Positions 43,956-52,693 of a stretch of 64,000 nucleotides of DNA are shown piece after piece. Origin of the DNA: Pseudomonas sp. P818 (GTDB lineage: Bacteria > Pseudomonadota > Gammaproteobacteria > Pseudomonadales > Pseudomonadaceae); assembly GCF_000418555.1 (NCBI RefSeq), contig NZ_ATKM01000013.1, forward strand, positions 62,001-126,000, given 5' to 3'. Made by a program: the position numbers and the translations under genes. The notes beneath the pieces are model-generated. The model was not told the origin of the DNA, did not search any database, and saw only the letters and a list, made by a program, of their open reading frames with translations. Each line of letters starts with the position of its first letter. Position 1 is the stretch's first letter.

Positions 43956-45818
43956 ATGACAACAAGAAACCTACCCAGCACCCCGCGCCCCCTGGCGCTC
44001 GCCCTGATGCTGGCCGGCGGCCTGGCGCTGGGCCAGGCCGCGTTCGCCAAGCCGGTCACCTGGGAAGACATTGCCAACGACCACACCACCACCAGCAACG
44101 TGCTGCAGTACGGCATGGGCACCAACGCCCAGCGCTGGAGCCCCTTGGCCCAGGTGAACGCCGACAACGTGTTCAAGCTGACCCCGGCCTGGAGCTATTC
44201 CTTCGGTGACGAGAAGCAGCGCGGCCAGGAGTCCCAGGCCATCATCCACGACGGCGTGGTCTACGTGACCGGCTCCTACTCGCGCGTCTTCGCCCTCGAC
44301 GCCAAGACCGGCAAGCGCCTGTGGACCTACAGCCATCGCCTGCCCGACGACATCCGCCCGTGCTGCGACGTGGTCAACCGCGGCGCCGCCATCTATGGCG
44401 ACAAGATCTACTTCGGCACCCTCGACGCCCGCGTCGTGGCGCTGAACAAGGACACCGGCAAGGTGGTCTGGAACAAGAAGTTCGGCGACCACTCCGCCGG
44501 CTACACCATGACCGGTGCGCCGACCATCGTGAAGGATCAGAAAAGCGGCAAGGTGCTGCTGATCCACGGCAGCTCCGGCGACGAGTTCGGCGTGGTCGGC
44601 CGCCTGTTCGCCCGCGACCCGGATACTGGCGAAGAAGTCTGGATGCGCCCCTTCGTCGAAGGGCACATGGGTCGTCTGAACGGCAAGGACAGCACCCCGA
44701 CCGGCGACATCAAGGCGCCGAGCTGGCCGGACGATCCCAACCATCCGACCGGCAAGAAGGAAGCCTGGAGTCAGGGCGGCGGCGCGCCGTGGCAGAGCGC
44801 CAGTTTCGATGCCGAAACCAACACCATCATCATCGGCGCCGGCAACCCGGCCCCGTGGAATGGCTGGGCACGCACCAGCGACGGCGGCAATCCCAGGGAC
44901 TATGACAGCCTGTACACCTCCGGCCAGGTTGGCGTCGACCCGACCACCGGCGAAGTGAAGTGGTTCTACCAGCACACCCCGAACGATGCCTGGGACTTCT
45001 CCGGCAACAACGAGCTGGTGCTGTTCGACTACAAGGACAAGGACGGCAAGATCACCAAGGCCACCGCCCACGCTGACCGCAACGGCTTCTTCTACGTGGT
45101 CGACCGCGCCAACGGCAAGCTGAAGAACGCCTTCCCCTTCGTCGACAAGATCACCTGGGCCAGCCATATCGATCTGGAGACCGGTCGCCCGGTCGAGAAC
45201 CCGGGCCAGCGCCCGCCGAAACCCAAGGCTGGCGAAACCAAGGGTGAAGTGGTCGAGGTCTCCCCGCCCTTTCTCGGTGGCAAGAACTGGAACCCCATGG
45301 CCTACAGCCAGGATACCGGCCTGTTCTACGTACCGGCGAATCACTGGAAAGAGGACTACTGGGCCGAGGAAGCGCACTACAAGAAAGGCTCCGCCTACCT
45401 GGGCATGGGCTTTCGCATCAAGCGCCTGTACGACGACCACGTCGGCATCCTGCGCGCCATGAACCCCACCACCGGCAAGGTCGCCTGGGAGCACAAGGAG
45501 CGTCTGCCGCTGTGGGCCGGCGTGCTGGCCACCAAGGGCAATCTGGTGTTCACCGGCACCGGCGACGGCTACTTCAAGGCTTTCGACGCCAAGGACGGCA
45601 AGGAGCTGTGGAAGTTCCAGGTCGGCACCGGAATCATCTCCCCACCCGTCACCTGGGAGCAGGACGGCGAGCAGTACATCGGCGTGACCGCCGGTTACGG
45701 CGGCGCCGTGCCGCTGTGGGGAGGCGACATGGCCGACCTGACCAAGCCGGTCGCCCAGGGTGGTTCCTTCTGGGTGTTCAAGCTGCCGAGCTGGGACAAG
45801 GCCAGCGCCCAACGCTAA
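43956..45818 (+). CDS. exaA: Quinoprotein ethanol dehydrogenase, calcium type (ExaA/PedE)
   Basis: 620 aa with signal peptide (residues 1-31). PQQ propeller with vicinal disulfide Cys136-Cys137 (RPCCDV). Catalytic Asp347 is followed by Phe348-Ser349 (WDFSGNNEL), the Asp-x-Ser of calcium-dependent ExaA; no extra Asp is present. The sequence closely follows P. aeruginosa ExaA to the end ([14 protein letters not shown]). It oxidises ethanol and other alcohols in the periplasm and reduces cytochrome c550. With the PedH-type enzyme at 37849 it gives a metal-switchable pair. Confidence 0.95.
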   Translation: MTTRNLPSTPRPLALALMLAGGLALGQAAFAKPVTWEDIANDHTTTSNVLQYGMGTNAQRWSPLAQVNADNVFKLTPAWSYSFGDEKQRGQESQAIIHDGVVYVTGSYSRVFALDAKTGKRLWTYSHRLPDDIRPCCDVVNRGAAIYGDKIYFGTLDARVVALNKDTGKVVWNKKFGDHSAGYTMTGAPTIVKDQKSGKVLLIHGSSGDEFGVVGRLFARDPDTGEEVWMRPFVEGHMGRLNGKDSTPTGDIKAPSWPDDPNHPTGKKEAWSQGGGAPWQSASFDAETNTIIIGAGNPAPWNGWARTSDGGNPRDYDSLYTSGQVGVDPTTGEVKWFYQHTPNDAWDFSGNNELVLFDYKDKDGKITKATAHADRNGFFYVVDRANGKLKNAFPFVDKITWASHIDLETGRPVENPGQRPPKPKAGETKGEVVEVSPPFLGGKNWNPMAYSQDTGLFYVPANHWKEDYWAEEAHYKKGSAYLGMGFRIKRLYDDHVGILRAMNPTTGKVAWEHKERLPLWAGVLATKGNLVFTGTGDGYFKAFDAKDGKELWKFQVGTGIISPPVTWEQDGEQYIGVTAGYGGAVPLWGGDMADLTKPVAQGGSFWVFKLPSWDKASAQR

Positions 45819-45863
45819 AGGCCCAACGCATGGCGCACCTGAGTGCGCCATGCGCCTTTGCTT

Positions 45864-45905
45864 GTAGGAGCGGCTGGGCGGCATTCCGTTTCAGCCGCGA
45901 AGCGA
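45864..45905 (+). repeat. Single REP half-unit
   Basis: GTAGGAGCGGCTGGGCGGC...TTTCAGCCGCGAAGCGAAC, identical at its start to the unit inside pqqH but without the inverted partner. Confidence 0.8.
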
Positions 45906-45932
45906 ACCAGGCCATCACCCCGAGGACTCAAC

Positions 45933-46592
45933 ATGAACTACCTGCCCCTGCTTATCCCTGTCCTGCTGCTGGTAATCGGTAGTCACGCCATCGGCGCCGA
46001 GACCGAGAACGACGGCGTGCCGCAGATCAACGGCTGCCGCATCGAACCCGACAGCAAATGCCCCAACGCCAATCTGCGTGGTGCCGACCTGCGCAACCTC
46101 GACATGCGCCGCATGGACCTGTCCGGCGCTGACCTGTCCGGTGCCGATTTGCGCCACGTCAACCTCGACCTGGCCAACCTGGAGAAAGCCAAGCTGCGCG
46201 GCGCCAACCTCACCCGTGCCAGCCTGCAACAAAGCAACCTGCGCCTGGCCGACCTGTCCGGCGCCAGCCTGGTGGCCATCGGCGGCTGGGCCCTGTTCGC
46301 CCAGGCTGCGCAATTCGAAGGCGCCGACATGCGCGCCGCCAACCTGGAATTCGCCCGCCTCTCCGGGGCCAAGCTGCACAACGTCCAGCTGCAGGCCGCC
46401 AACCTGGAAATGACCTGGCTGAGCAAGGCCGACCTCAAGGGCGCGCATCTGGAGGATGCCAACCTGCAGGAAGTGAAGCTCGGCGGCTCCAACCTGGAAA
46501 ACGCCAACCTCACCGGCGCGCGCACCCGCTTCGGCAACTTCCAAGACGCCAACATGCCCGGCTGCGTGCAATGCCCCAAGGGCTGGGACTGA
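45933..46592 (+). CDS. Periplasmic pentapeptide-repeat protein
   Basis: 219 aa with a signal peptide (MNYLPLLIPVLLLVIGSHAIGA). From residue 50 to 205 there are consecutive A(D/N)LxX repeats (ANLRGADLRNLDMRRMDLSGADLSGADL), which fold as a right-handed quadrilateral helix. Cys pairs occur near both ends (NGCRIEPDSKCP and MPGCVQCPKG). It follows exaA in the same orientation and is conserved there in other Pseudomonas. Function unknown; a structural role near the quinoprotein system is inferred. Confidence 0.85.
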   Translation: MNYLPLLIPVLLLVIGSHAIGAETENDGVPQINGCRIEPDSKCPNANLRGADLRNLDMRRMDLSGADLSGADLRHVNLDLANLEKAKLRGANLTRASLQQSNLRLADLSGASLVAIGGWALFAQAAQFEGADMRAANLEFARLSGAKLHNVQLQAANLEMTWLSKADLKGAHLEDANLQEVKLGGSNLENANLTGARTRFGNFQDANMPGCVQCPKGWD

Positions 46593-46607
46593 TTCCCCGC
46601 AAGCTAT

Positions 46608-46681
46608 ATAGGGTGGGCCGGGCGGCATTCCGCTTCAGCCGCGATGCTCAAGAGCGCTTCGCGGCTAAAGCCGCTCCTACA
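46608..46681. repeat. REP pair
   Basis: GGGCGGCATTCCGCTTCAGCCGCG and inverted GCGGCTAAAGCCGCTCCTAC, the same family as in pqqH, downstream of the pentapeptide gene. Confidence 0.85.
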
Positions 46682-46835
46682 GATCATCCAGGCGCCGGGC
46701 TAGACGCATCACCATCTGGGACGGTGCCAAAAACAACTGAACCATGCCGGCACAAGGCAATCCCTTTTTAGGAACAGCCAGATCGAGGCGGCAGCGTCCG
46801 GGCCGCCATCAGTCATTGCCCAAGAGGGATCTGCC

Positions 46836-47264
46836 GTGACCACTACCACTGCAACTCCACACGCCTACCCCAACATTCTCAGCCCCTTGCACGCCACCCT
46901 GCTGTGCGGCCAGGTGCCGCTGTTTCTCGGCGCCCTGATCGCCGACATCGCCTACTACCGCAGCTACCAGATTCAATGGAGCAACTTCGCCTCCTGGTTG
47001 ATCGCCGGCGCCCTGGTATTCGCCGGCCTGGCGATGCTGTTCGCCCTGGTCGGGCTATTCCGTAGACGCAACCCGCGCCCGCTCACCTACTTTTTGCTGC
47101 TCCTGGTTACCTGGGTGCTGGGTTTCATCAACGCGCTGGAGCACGCCAAGGACGCCTGGGCCGTTATGCCGATGGGCCTGGCTCTGTCGGTGATCGTCAC
47201 CCTGCTGGCCATCGCAGCCACCTGGGTAGGAATGGCCCAACCACGTACAGGAGATGCCCGATGA
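46836..47264 (+). CDS. DUF2231-like four-helix membrane protein
   Basis: 142 aa from GTG 46836, with GAGGGAT upstream. Four hydrophobic helices (about 22-40, 53-77, 84-100, 112-133) and a HATLLCGQVPLFLGALIADIAY start typical of DUF2231 proteins. It overlaps the sorbosone-dehydrogenase-like gene by 4 bp, so the pair is a two-gene unit. It may anchor or pass electrons from its partner. Function inferred. Confidence 0.75.
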   Translation: MTTTTATPHAYPNILSPLHATLLCGQVPLFLGALIADIAYYRSYQIQWSNFASWLIAGALVFAGLAMLFALVGLFRRRNPRPLTYFLLLLVTWVLGFINALEHAKDAWAVMPMGLALSVIVTLLAIAATWVGMAQPRTGDAR

Positions 47265-48562
47265 AAACGCACCTAGCACTGACCGCCCTGCCGCTGACCC
47301 TGCTGCTGACCGCCTGCGGCGAAGAGCCGGGCAGCAACCAGCAGTTCTACGGCGCCCAGCCGGACCTGCCCGAGCCCGAACGCGGCCTCCTGCCAAGCAT
47401 GACCATTGCCGAGCCGACGCCCTGGGGCGATCAACGACCGACCGTGCCCGAAGGCTTCAGCGTCACTGCCATCGCTACCGACCTGAAGATTCCCCGGCAA
47501 ACCCTGGTGCTGCCCAACGGCGACATCCTCGTCGCTGAGGGCCGTGGCGGCAACGCAGCCAAGCTCAAGCCCAAGGACGTGATCGCCGGCGTGATCAAGG
47601 CACGCGGCAACACCTCGGTGGAAAGCGGCAACCGCCTGACCCTGCTGCGCGACGCCGATGGCGATGGCTCCTATGAGCTGAAAACGGTATTCGCCAAAGA
47701 CCTCAATGCGCCCTACGGCCTGGCGCTGCACGAAGGCAACCTGTACGTGGCCAACCAGGACGAGCTGGTGCGCTTCGACTATGAAGAGGGCCAGACCAAG
47801 GCCAGCGGCCCGCCGAGCAAGGTCGCCGACCTGCCATCGGAGATCAACCACCACTGGACCAAGGCGCTGACCATCAGCGAGGACGGCCGCTACCTGTACG
47901 TCGGCATCGGCTCAAACAGCAACATCACCGAACGCGGTATGGAGGCCGAAGTCGACCGCGCCCTGGTCTGGCAGGTGGACGCCGAAACCGGCGCCTACAA
48001 GCCCTACGCCACGGGCCTGCGTAATCCCACCGCACTGGCCATCCAGCCGGGCACCGGCACCTTGTGGACGGTGGTCAACGAGCGCGACGAACTGGGTGAG
48101 GACCTGGTGCCCGACTACCTCACCTCGGTGCAGGAAGGCGGCTTCTACGGCTGGCCTTACAGCTACTTCGGCCAACACGTCGACCCACGGGTGAAACCAC
48201 AGGATGATGAAAAGGTGGCCAGCGCCATCGTTCCCGACTACGCCCTTGGCGCCCACGTCGCGGCGCTGGGCCTGGACTTTTCCAGCGAGGTAATGGGCGA
48301 GCAATATGCCGACGGCGTATTCGTCGGCGAGCACGGCAGCTGGAACCGCAAGAACCCGGTGGGCTACAAGGTGATCTTCGTGCCCTTCGAAAACGGCCGC
48401 CCTTCAGGCGACCCCATCGACTTCGTCACCGGCTTTCGCACTGAAGACGGCAAGACCCGAGGCCGCCCGGTGGGCGTAACGGTCGATCCGAGCGGCGCGC
48501 TGATCGTGGCCGATGATCTGGCCAATACGATTTGGCGGGTGGTGCGCGAAGGTAGCGAGTGA
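47261..48562 (+). CDS. PQQ-dependent sugar/sorbosone dehydrogenase-like lipoprotein
   Basis: 433 aa with lipobox LTAC (Cys19). A six-bladed soluble glucose/sorbosone dehydrogenase fold: PEGFSVTAIATDLKIPRQTLVLPNGDILVAEG, LPSEINHHWTKALTISEDGRYLYVGIGSNSN, GLRNPTALAIQPGTGTLW and HGSWNRKNPVGYKVIFVPF. These carry the PQQ- and Ca-binding residues of the family. It is a candidate third quinoprotein of this locus, fed by the same PQQ. Its substrate is not clear. Paired with the membrane protein upstream. Confidence 0.85.
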   Translation: MKTHLALTALPLTLLLTACGEEPGSNQQFYGAQPDLPEPERGLLPSMTIAEPTPWGDQRPTVPEGFSVTAIATDLKIPRQTLVLPNGDILVAEGRGGNAAKLKPKDVIAGVIKARGNTSVESGNRLTLLRDADGDGSYELKTVFAKDLNAPYGLALHEGNLYVANQDELVRFDYEEGQTKASGPPSKVADLPSEINHHWTKALTISEDGRYLYVGIGSNSNITERGMEAEVDRALVWQVDAETGAYKPYATGLRNPTALAIQPGTGTLWTVVNERDELGEDLVPDYLTSVQEGGFYGWPYSYFGQHVDPRVKPQDDEKVASAIVPDYALGAHVAALGLDFSSEVMGEQYADGVFVGEHGSWNRKNPVGYKVIFVPFENGRPSGDPIDFVTGFRTEDGKTRGRPVGVTVDPSGALIVADDLANTIWRVVREGSE

Positions 48563-48573
48563 GGCTAAGGGAA

Positions 48574-48640
48574 GCGATATATGGCTCCCACGCTCCGCGT
48601 GGGAGCCAGCCTGCGACGCTCTGCGTCGCCTGCGAATTCA
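48574..48640. repeat. Palindromic repeats downstream of the sorbosone-dehydrogenase-like gene
   Basis: GGCTCCCACGC/GCGTGGGAGCC and GCGACGC-TCT-GCGTCGC hairpins stand in tandem. They lie between two convergent genes and may serve as transcript ends. Confidence 0.7.
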
Positions 48641-48724
48641 GTTGCGCCCCCGCCAGTGGAGGCGGAGCGTCAAGAGCTGCATACCACCCGATAAAAGCAG
48701 CTCAGTGAGCCAACCATTGCGGCC

Positions 48725-49375
48725 TCAGGCACTCTCCAACCCCACCCGCACCACCCCACTATCAATCGCCAAATGCACCAACTCCGCCTGCGAGGATATC
48801 TGCAGTTTGTTCTTCACGAGGGTCTGATAATTGGACAGGGTCTTGGCGCTGATGCACAGCTTCTCGGCGATCTGCCTCGGTGGCAGGCCGCGGGCAAGCA
48901 TGACGAAGATTTCGAACTCGCGCTGGGTCAGTTCGCGCAGGCGCGGGTCGAGGCCGTCGCTGCTGGCGGGGTTGCAGGCCAGTTGGGTGGCCAGTGGCTG
49001 TTCGATATAGGCATGGCCGGCGGCGGTGCGTTTGACCGCTTCCACCAGCACTTCCGGCGACGAGTTCTTGGTCAGGTAGCCGATGGCGCCGGCGTCCAGT
49101 GCCTGGCGCACCAGGGGCAGTTCGTCGTGCATGCTGAAGAACAGCACGCGCAGTTGCGGCAGGCGCTGACGAAGGCGGCGGGTGGTTTCCAGGCCGCTGA
49201 TGCCGGGCAGGCCGATATCCATGATGACCAGGTTGGGGATCTCTTCCTGCACCCGCTGCAACGCTTGCTCACCATCACAAGCCTCGCGCAGTTGCACCTC
49301 CGGCAACAGCGCACGCAGCAGGCTGGCGTAACCCTGGCGCACCACGGCGTGGTCATCTACCAGCAGAATCTTCAT
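48725..49375 (-). CDS. pedR2: LuxR/NarL-type response regulator (PedR2/EraR type)
   Basis: 216 aa from ATG 49375. A receiver domain with phospho-Asp53 in VIMDIGLPG and Lys in YLTKNSSPE, then a LuxR-type helix-turn-helix (LTQREFEIFVMLARGLPPRQIAEKLCISAKTLSNY). It overlaps the sensor gene by 4 bp. By position it equals PedR2 of P. putida, which controls the lanthanide-dependent switch between PedE and PedH, and EraR of P. aeruginosa. That equivalence is from gene order. Confidence 0.88.
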   Translation of the reverse strand: MKILLVDDHAVVRQGYASLLRALLPEVQLREACDGEQALQRVQEEIPNLVIMDIGLPGISGLETTRRLRQRLPQLRVLFFSMHDELPLVRQALDAGAIGYLTKNSSPEVLVEAVKRTAAGHAYIEQPLATQLACNPASSDGLDPRLRELTQREFEIFVMLARGLPPRQIAEKLCISAKTLSNYQTLVKNKLQISSQAELVHLAIDSGVVRVGLESA

Positions 49376-50637
49376 GACGTTGCCTCCAGGGGAATGTTCA
49401 GGCACAGCGCCCAGCCCGCTTGCGGGCGGCTGTGCAGGCGCAGTTCGCCGCCCAGGCTGCGGCTGCGTTCGCGCATCGAGCGCAGGCCGATGCCGGGGCG
49501 CAGCGGCAGCGCGGTGCCCTGGCCGTTATCGCGTACCAAGAGGCGCAGGCCCTGGCCACGGCGTTGCAGGCGAATGCGTACTTCGCTGGCATCGGCATGG
49601 CGGGCGACGTTGGTCAGCGCCTCCTGCACCAGGCGATAGAGATGGGCCTTGCTCGCCAGCGGCAGGCTCGGCAGTTGTTCGCTCAGTTGCAGGCGGCAGC
49701 ATATGCCTTGCGCCTGCTGCCAATCGGCGGCCAGTTGCTGCAATGCCGGGCCGAGTTCCAGACGCTCCAGCACCACCGGGTAGAGGTCGCGGATCAAGCT
49801 GCGAAAGCCCTGTTGCAAGCGCTCGCAGTTGTCGTCGAGCAGACGCGCGGTGTCCTGCACCTGCTGCGGCCGGTCGGCAATTACCTTGAGCAGGCAGGCC
49901 TGGGCGCGAATGCCGCTGAGGTATTGGCCGAGGTCGTCATGCAGGGTCTGACCAAGGCGCGTGCGCTCGCGCTCCTGAAGTTCCAGCAGAGCCTGGGTCA
50001 GCTCGGCGTTGTCCGCCTGCACCTGCTGCAGGGTGATGGCCATCTCGTTGAAATGCCCGGCCAGGCGCTTGGCCTCGGCCAGGCCGTGGTCGCGCAGACG
50101 GGTATCGAAGTGACCGGCACCGACTTCGCGCAAGCCGGCGAGCAGTTCGTCCAGCACACGTCGGGCTCGGTGAACGGCAAAGTGAATGGCCAGCAGGCTG
50201 AGGATCAGGGCAAAGGCGCTGAGCAACAACAGTTGCAGCAGCGAGTCCTGGATTTCCTCGATCTCGTCATAGGGATCGAGGGCGATACGCAACTCGCGGC
50301 CATCCTCCAGCGGCCATGCATCGGCCACCAGTGAGGCCGGGCCCAGCAGGCGTTCGGCGATCCAGTGCTCGATGACGTTTTCGGTCTGCTGCTCGGGCTC
50401 TTCGCCCGGGCGCAGCCAGCTCACGCGGATATGTCGCAGGTTCTCGGTCAGCTCCGGGCGCAGGCTGCCGGGATTGCTGCGCGCCACTTCGCCGAGGTAT
50501 TCCACCACCGCTTCTGCGGCCTGTAGCTCGCGCTGCACATCGTGGCTGGCCTGGCGCAACAGCAGCGCCAGCCCGGCCAGGGTCACCAGCATGAACAGCA
50601 GGCTGACGCCGAGGTTGATGCGGCCCAGAGCAGTCAT
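49372..50637 (-). CDS. pedS2: Membrane sensor kinase (PedS2/EraS type)
   Basis: 421 aa. Two transmembrane helices (7-29 and 135-156) frame an acidic periplasmic domain rich in Glu/Asp (for example DPYDEIEEIQD). Then a HAMP-like segment, HisKA_3 with His233 in TLHDDLGQY, and HATPase (QEALTNVARHADAS, GIGLRSMRERS). The acidic sensor domain is a plausible lanthanide/calcium-binding surface, as proposed for PedS2. It forms the pair with the regulator next to it. Confidence 0.88.
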   Translation of the reverse strand: MTALGRINLGVSLLFMLVTLAGLALLLRQASHDVQRELQAAEAVVEYLGEVARSNPGSLRPELTENLRHIRVSWLRPGEEPEQQTENVIEHWIAERLLGPASLVADAWPLEDGRELRIALDPYDEIEEIQDSLLQLLLLSAFALILSLLAIHFAVHRARRVLDELLAGLREVGAGHFDTRLRDHGLAEAKRLAGHFNEMAITLQQVQADNAELTQALLELQERERTRLGQTLHDDLGQYLSGIRAQACLLKVIADRPQQVQDTARLLDDNCERLQQGFRSLIRDLYPVVLERLELGPALQQLAADWQQAQGICCRLQLSEQLPSLPLASKAHLYRLVQEALTNVARHADASEVRIRLQRRGQGLRLLVRDNGQGTALPLRPGIGLRSMRERSRSLGGELRLHSRPQAGWALCLNIPLEATS

Positions 50638-50650
50638 CTACTTGACCAGG

Positions 50651-51088
50651 CTACTTGACCACGAAGTACCCGAGCATGCCCTTGCCTTCCAGGCCCTTGG
50701 CGTAGAAGCGGTATTTACCCGGCTTGACCGGCAGGAAGAAGATCTCCGCTTCGCCGGCATCCTCGAATTCCAGTTCGGTGAGGGTGACCGCCTTGATCTC
50801 CACGCCACCGGCCTCGACCTTGCGCAAGTAAATGGAAGTGGCGAACTCCGGCGCCTGGAAGGCGTATTCCTTCTGGCCGCTGGCGATGATCTTGAGCTGG
50901 TAGGCCTGGCCGGTTTCCAGCTGGTACTCGGTCTGCGACATGAAGTAGTCGCTGTCATCGTTACCCAGTACCAGGTCAGGCAATGCCACCGGACGACGGG
51001 TCATGTCACCGGCGGCGTGCAGTTGATCGACGCCGAGCAGGCTGATGATCAGCAGCAAGGGCAGCAGCAGGGCCTTGAGAATACGCAT
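50651..51088 (-). CDS. Small periplasmic protein, cupredoxin-like fold
   Basis: 145 aa with a signal peptide (residues 1-26). The beta-rich body (AYQLKIIASGQKEYAFQAPEFATSIYLRKVEAG, EAEIFFLPVKPGKYRFYAKG) resembles plastocyanin-like folds, but the Cys and His copper ligands are missing. It stands between the sensor kinase and a motif-rich promoter region, and is found there in other ped clusters. It could deliver or sense a metal. A GTG at 51097 is an alternative start. Confidence 0.75.
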   Translation of the reverse strand: MRILKALLLPLLLIISLLGVDQLHAAGDMTRRPVALPDLVLGNDDSDYFMSQTEYQLETGQAYQLKIIASGQKEYAFQAPEFATSIYLRKVEAGGVEIKAVTLTELEFEDAGEAEIFFLPVKPGKYRFYAKGLEGKGMLGYFVVK

Positions 51089-51153
51089 GGCGTTCACCCG
51101 TTCTTGTTATTGGACGTTGCCTGCCATGCTAGAAACTAAAGGCCTGCGCCGGG

Positions 51154-51189
51154 TTACTACCTTGGTACTGACGCGCTGGTACTTTGGGC
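51154..51189. promoter_or_regulatory. Divergent control region with two motif copies
   Basis: TTACTACCTTGGTACTG (51154-51170) contains TACC-TT-GGTA, the best palindrome of the set; GGTACTTTGGGC (51178-51189) is a second copy. They lie between the divergent small periplasmic gene and the binding protein gene. Confidence 0.55.
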
Positions 51190-51313
51190 AGGTTTGTCGC
51201 GCCAATTGGCGTGACGGACTACGACCTTCGTACGTGTCTGGCGCTACCTTGGGCATATTTCCCGAGCCGTAAGCGCTTCCTATGCTGGCGACACCCTCTG
51301 CAGGAGTCGCCCC

Positions 51314-52492
51314 ATGCACCGGATCAGTTGCCGCCTGTTGTTCTGCCTCGCCGCCGCGTTCGGTGTGGCGGCCGGCGCCAGCGCGAACGAGCTGCAGGTC
51401 CGCATCGGCTACCTGGCGCATCTGCCGCCGCGCGGGCCGCTGCTGTCCAACGTCATTCCCGAGCCGAGCGACGCCGGCCGCCGTGGCGCCGAGCTGGCGA
51501 TCATCGACAGCAACAGCACCGGGCGCTTCCTCAAGCAGCAATTCGAGTTGCAGAGCGCCGAGAGCGACCAGGCTGACGAGCTGCTCGCCGCCGCCGAGCG
51601 CCAGCATCAGGCCGGCATCCGCCTGTTCGTGGTCAACGCCCCGACCGCCACGCTGCGCCAGCTCAGCCAGCGCCTGCCGGACAGCCTGCTGTTCAATGCC
51701 GGCAGTACCGACGACGGCCTGCGCCGCGAACAGTGCCTGGGCAACGTGCTGCACACCCTGCCCAGCCGCGCCATGCTGACCGACGCCCTGGCGCAGTTTC
51801 TCGCCGTGCGCAAATGGACACGCTGGCTGCTGGTGACCGGCAACACCGAAGATGACATCGCCTACGCCGACGCGCTCAAGCGCGCCGCGAAACGCTTCGG
51901 CCACAAGATCGTTGCCGAAAAGCCGTGGAGCTTCGATAACGACCAGCGCCGCAGCGCCCAGGCGGAGATGCCGCTGTTCACCCAGGCCAGTGAGTATGAC
52001 GTGGTGCTGGTGGCCGACGAGCGCGGCGACTTCGGCGAATACCTGCCGTACAACACCTGGTATCCACGCCCCGTGGCCGGCACTCAGGGCCTGACCCCTA
52101 CCGCCTGGCACAAGACGGTGGAAACCTTCGGCGCCGCGCAGTTGCAGAAGCGCTTCGAAGAGCTGGCCGGGCGCTGGATGAACGACCGCGACTTCGCCGC
52201 CTGGATGGCCGTACGCAGCGTCGCCGCCGCCGTGACCAAGCTGCGCGCCGCCGAACCCCAGGCGATTCGCACTCTCGCCTTATCCGCCGACCTGCCGCTG
52301 GATGGCTTCAAGGGCCGCAAGCTGAGCTTCCGGCCGTGGAACGGCGAGCTGCGCCAACCGATTCCGCTAGTGCACCCGCGCGCACTGGTCAGCACCTCAC
52401 CGCAGGATGGTTTTCTGCATCCCAGTAACGAAATGGACAGCCTCGGCTACGACCGGCCTGAGGTGAGCTGTGATCTGGCGGGTACGCCTTAG
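51314..52492 (+). CDS. PQQ-dependent-catabolism-associated periplasmic binding protein
   Basis: 392 aa with a signal peptide (residues 1-24). A type 1 periplasmic binding fold (LQVRIGYLAHLPPRGP..., RRGAELAIIDSNSTGRF, WTRWLLVTGNTEDD) as in branched-chain amino-acid receptors. It heads the run binding protein, beta-propeller, ABC ATPase, ABC permease, CXXCW-type protein, a set defined by co-occurrence with quinoprotein alcohol oxidation. The ligand is unknown. Confidence 0.87.
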   Translation: MHRISCRLLFCLAAAFGVAAGASANELQVRIGYLAHLPPRGPLLSNVIPEPSDAGRRGAELAIIDSNSTGRFLKQQFELQSAESDQADELLAAAERQHQAGIRLFVVNAPTATLRQLSQRLPDSLLFNAGSTDDGLRREQCLGNVLHTLPSRAMLTDALAQFLAVRKWTRWLLVTGNTEDDIAYADALKRAAKRFGHKIVAEKPWSFDNDQRRSAQAEMPLFTQASEYDVVLVADERGDFGEYLPYNTWYPRPVAGTQGLTPTAWHKTVETFGAAQLQKRFEELAGRWMNDRDFAAWMAVRSVAAAVTKLRAAEPQAIRTLALSADLPLDGFKGRKLSFRPWNGELRQPIPLVHPRALVSTSPQDGFLHPSNEMDSLGYDRPEVSCDLAGTP

Positions 52493-52544
52493 CAGCTCAG
52501 CACTCAGCACGATTGCCCTGTGGAAGGTGATGACCGCAGGCAAA

Positions 52545-52640
52545 GAAATTCTGTCCCCTCGCCCCTCCGGGGAGAGGGCTAGGGAGAGGGGGATTTTCAG
52601 CCCTCTCCCCCAACCCCTCTCCCATAAATGGGAGAGGGGA
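52545..52640. repeat. CCCTCTCCC-type inverted repeat
   Basis: CCCCTCGCCCCTCCGGGGAGAGGG, then GGGAGAGGGGGA and CCCTCTCCCCCAACCCCTCTCCC stand as mixed inverted copies, followed by CATAAATGGGAGAGGGG. Different from the REP family elsewhere. Located upstream of the beta-propeller gene. Confidence 0.8.
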
Positions 52641-52693
52641 GCACGCGCACAGGCCAACGCCGTCGCCCCGACAACAACAAGAGGATCAACCCC

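Noticed and set aside
48170..48215. DPRVKPQDDE peptide in the sorbosone-dehydrogenase-like protein as a repeat-encoded insertion
   Set aside because: It resembles known palindrome-encoded peptides, but it lies at a normal conserved position of the family (GQHVDPRVKP) with no inverted repeat in the DNA.
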